NCBI GenBank assembly: GCA_947179155.2
Contig: OX359277.1
Location: 896,001-960,000 of the forward strand
Direction: 5' to 3'
DNA length: 64,000 nucleotides
Source of the DNA: Hedera helix
Lineage: Eukaryota > Streptophyta > Magnoliopsida > Apiales > Araliaceae
The notes under the pieces are model-generated. The model ran no database searches. It was not told where the DNA came from and was given only the letters and a program-made list of their open reading frames with translations. Positions 61,541 through 64,000 of this stretch are shown here, in pieces (the first letter of the stretch is position 1; each line of letters opens with the position of its first letter). A program made the translations under genes and the position numbers.

Positions 61541-64000
61541 CCACATCTCTACGTATCACATTTTTATATCAATCTATATGAAATCATTAAATAACAGACT
61601 GGTCCCATCCTTCTCAAAGTTTTGCCATGATATATCTGCCAATATATGTCTATGTATGATTGCATACATAAAACTGCTTCTTTATAGTTCAACATAAACT
61701 TCAAACGAACAGATGCATCAATCTATATGCCGTCTTAACCACAAAGATCTTCAAGTTTGGTCCTATATTGTCATGGAAGTCTTTCACTTCTTAGTTTTTC
61801 CTTTTCCACACAATCCTTCACAACATTACACGTATTACAATTTCTTTTTTTTTTAGATAGAAATGTATTAAAATTTCTTATTCAGGTAATATTGCATTTA
61901 AAAATCCCGAGATTAACGATTACATGTGTAACGAAACAAAAAGCTCACATTCTTGTAAATTCGTCTTCAATATGTAACTCATCATCTTTTCAATGTTTTT
62001 ACAAGTTCCTGAAATTCTCAGATACAATTACATGGGTTTATATAACAGAGAATGATTGACTACAGATTGAAATCTTTCAGCTTAACAGAACTAAAATTTA
62101 AACTCAACCTTATTAAAATGAAGTGTTTACAAATGTCAAATATTACTTTTTCAGAAAAAATGAAAAACTTGTATACCTGTGAAACACAGTTCCTTCTATA
62201 TTTATGTTTTGCACGAACTGGAGATTTGACCCTTGATTTGCACCGTTAAATTCTTCGAGAATGTTCTTGTCCTAGTAAAATTAAAAAAAAAACAGGGCAA
62301 CGACTTGTGATAAAAAAAAATAGAAGTCACATTACCAATAGAGAAAGTGCAACTAAGTAATCATCCTCACTTTATAGACGTAAAGTGAAAATAATAAATA
62401 AAATTAAAATATCGTAAAATTGACATGACTTCAACTACATCTAACTGATTTTGTATTTAAAACAAAAGATCGTCTAGAACATTGAAGTAGGCAGTACACT
62501 TCATGTAGCCTATCGCTCCTCATGTGGTAGGTTAACATTCACCAAAATTAGTTGGTAACTGCATAGTTATTTTGAGCTGTAAAAGGGGAATGGAGCAGCT
62601 ACATCTTTGTTTGACAAATAAAAAACTAGATTCCTTTACATCCGGAACGCAAATGAAAACCATGTAAAAAGAATATTCTTACGTCTTAACAAGCAAACTA
62701 GTTAATTACCCTTATGGTGGGATGTTGGGAGGTAATTCAAATATATGAGTGAAAAGTAAACGTTATACCAACTAACCTTGCTGATGATCATTGATAGAAG
62801 TTCAAAACCTAAGCATATTGTAAGGGAAAATGATCTCCTGCATCATTCTTCTCCAATACTTTCTGCAAGTAGCATGTCAAAATTAACAGTGCAACCACCA
62901 ACACATGCCAAAACTTTGTAGTTTCTTCCTATTCATTAGGACATGCCCTTGCCCTTGTTGACTGAAATTCTGTAAATTAGCAACTCCCTCAGGAATGAAT
63001 TACCTTAAATATATCCTCAACAACCTCAAAGTAGAGACCTTTTTTACACCACCCTCCAGTAAAAATAACTCCATTGACCAAATTTAGTTTCTGCACAAAA
63101 ATGTATGAAATTAACACATTCGCAACATACAGACAATATAGACATAGCATATGCAGACTTTTAAAAATAATATCTCCAGAATGGCCTTTCTAAATTACAA
63201 AGGAAATGGTACTACTATTCAGTACAGAGAGAGTATATAAATAAGATATTCATAAATAAATAAATACATGTTGAGCTCACTTGGGATTCATTTTCAGCTT
63301 AGGCCAACTAGTTTGGGATAAAAGGCATTGTTGAGTTGAGAAAAAGGAGTATATAAACAAACATGACATTAGCAACTAATTATGAAACTTTCGCATCATT
63401 TCAAGCTTTCATCACAGCATAACTCTGAACACAATTCACTAATAATGATCATTTAATATAAATCCCCTGAATGTAGCACAATGAAATGCAAAAAAGAAAA
63501 ATATTACTTAGATATTAAAAAATCTAAAGTAATTGCATGGAAGAAAAGCTAGCATCAATAATCCCTTAGCAAGACAACAAATAACATATAAACAATCAGT
63601 TGATAAAAAAGAAATGGTTTTTCAAATTTTCAAATATCAAAATAACCACAAATACAAAGGTAATAAAAATTACGGAGTATTACATATTGGAGAATCTCAG
63701 GAGGCTCGTTAAAAATAAGAGGAATGACCCTAGCCCCGCCGGATTCAACCAACTTGACATAAGACGCGGCAATATAAGAAGCGTTGCTGACATTACTGAG
63801 ACGGCCGGCTGCGCCGTCGCCGGGATGACTTAAAATTCCGATGACCGGCCGGAAATTGAACTTCGAGTCCAGGGAGGGACAGCTGGGAGCTGCAGACTGA
63901 CTGGGCAAGAGAATCGTCGATTGGGATTCAGCGGAGCTAAATTCTTGGGAGAAAGAAATAAGGAAAGAAATCAAAAGGTACTTCCACGTGTCGCAGGGTG

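Larger units (their letters stand above)
55357..64000 (-). pseudogene. GGH: Second gamma-glutamyl hydrolase copy (GGH2), frameshifted, 5' end outside window
   Basis: A tandem paralog of GGH1 with matching introns. Exons: >64000-63684, 63090-63004, 62862-62777, 62271-62177, 60830-60770, 60241-60152, 57009-56947, 56073-55985, 55599-55507 and 55390-55357. Splice sites are intact and most exons read cleanly (RPVIGILSHPGDG, NLVNGVIFTGGW, GFQWHPE, GYDEVYIFT). Exon 3 is 86 nt instead of 90: four bases are missing at 62820/62821, just before the nucleophile Cys codon, so the frame shifts and a TAG follows within a few codons. The Met that starts GGH1 is Thr here (CDTWKYLL), and the conserved TFCGKAG near the C-terminus is TFGGKAR. 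A 3-kb insertion sits in the intron between exons 6 and 7. Loss of function is likely unless the 4-bp gap is a sequence error. Confidence 0.85.

Overview
This window is nuclear DNA from a flowering plant, most likely a eudicot. The genes are split by AT-rich GT-AG introns, the proteins are plant-type (DEK1 phytocalpain, a DUF1639 protein, plant POLD3, plant gamma-glutamyl hydrolase), and the intergenic space holds LTR retrotransposons, hAT elements, foldback MITEs and long TA microsatellites. No bacterial operons, CRISPR arrays, rRNA or tRNA genes were seen. I cannot name the species.

Layout. (1) 1-~6950, plus strand: the C-terminal third of DEK1, with linker, laminin-G-like segment and complete calpain core with Cys/His/Asn, then a long 3' UTR. 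(2) 8367-~10250, minus strand: a three-exon DUF1639 gene of unknown function. (3) ~10.6-17.6 kb: repeat land, with a GTAACCAAACACTA-type array, TA microsatellites, a possible LTR relic and a large inverted repeat at 16.8-17.5 kb. (4) 18.7-21.2 kb, plus strand: a decayed, unidentified conserved-looking gene piece, then a frame-broken homolog of plant UBTD-type ubiquitin-domain-containing proteins. (5) 22061-31006, minus strand: a complete eight-exon POLD3 gene (DNA polymerase delta subunit 3) ending in a PCNA-binding PIP box. Its upstream region carries an exact E2F site and two G-boxes, and one intron holds a probable retroelement piece. (6) 32795-38171, minus strand: a complete ten-exon gamma-glutamyl hydrolase (GGH) gene. 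(7) 38.5-55.3 kb: a mobile-element block with a TRIM-like element, a degenerate hAT transposase, a very young LTR element with 3.1-kb LTRs and only 455 bp inside, and a gag-bearing Ty3-type remnant broken by two hAT insertions. (8) 55357-64000, minus strand: a second GGH copy in the same orientation that runs off the window. It has a 4-bp deletion just before the catalytic Cys codon and a 3.05-kb insertion in one intron.

How it fits together. DEK1, POLD3 and GGH1 are intact housekeeping or developmental genes with no shared pathway; their proximity is not an operon. The main story is genome dynamics. A GGH gene was duplicated in tandem, introns and an intronic MITE included. One copy was then frameshifted and invaded, and the interval between the copies filled with nested transposons. 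Exon boundaries were set by hand from GT/AG sites, reading-frame continuity and recalled family motifs; no alignment program was run.
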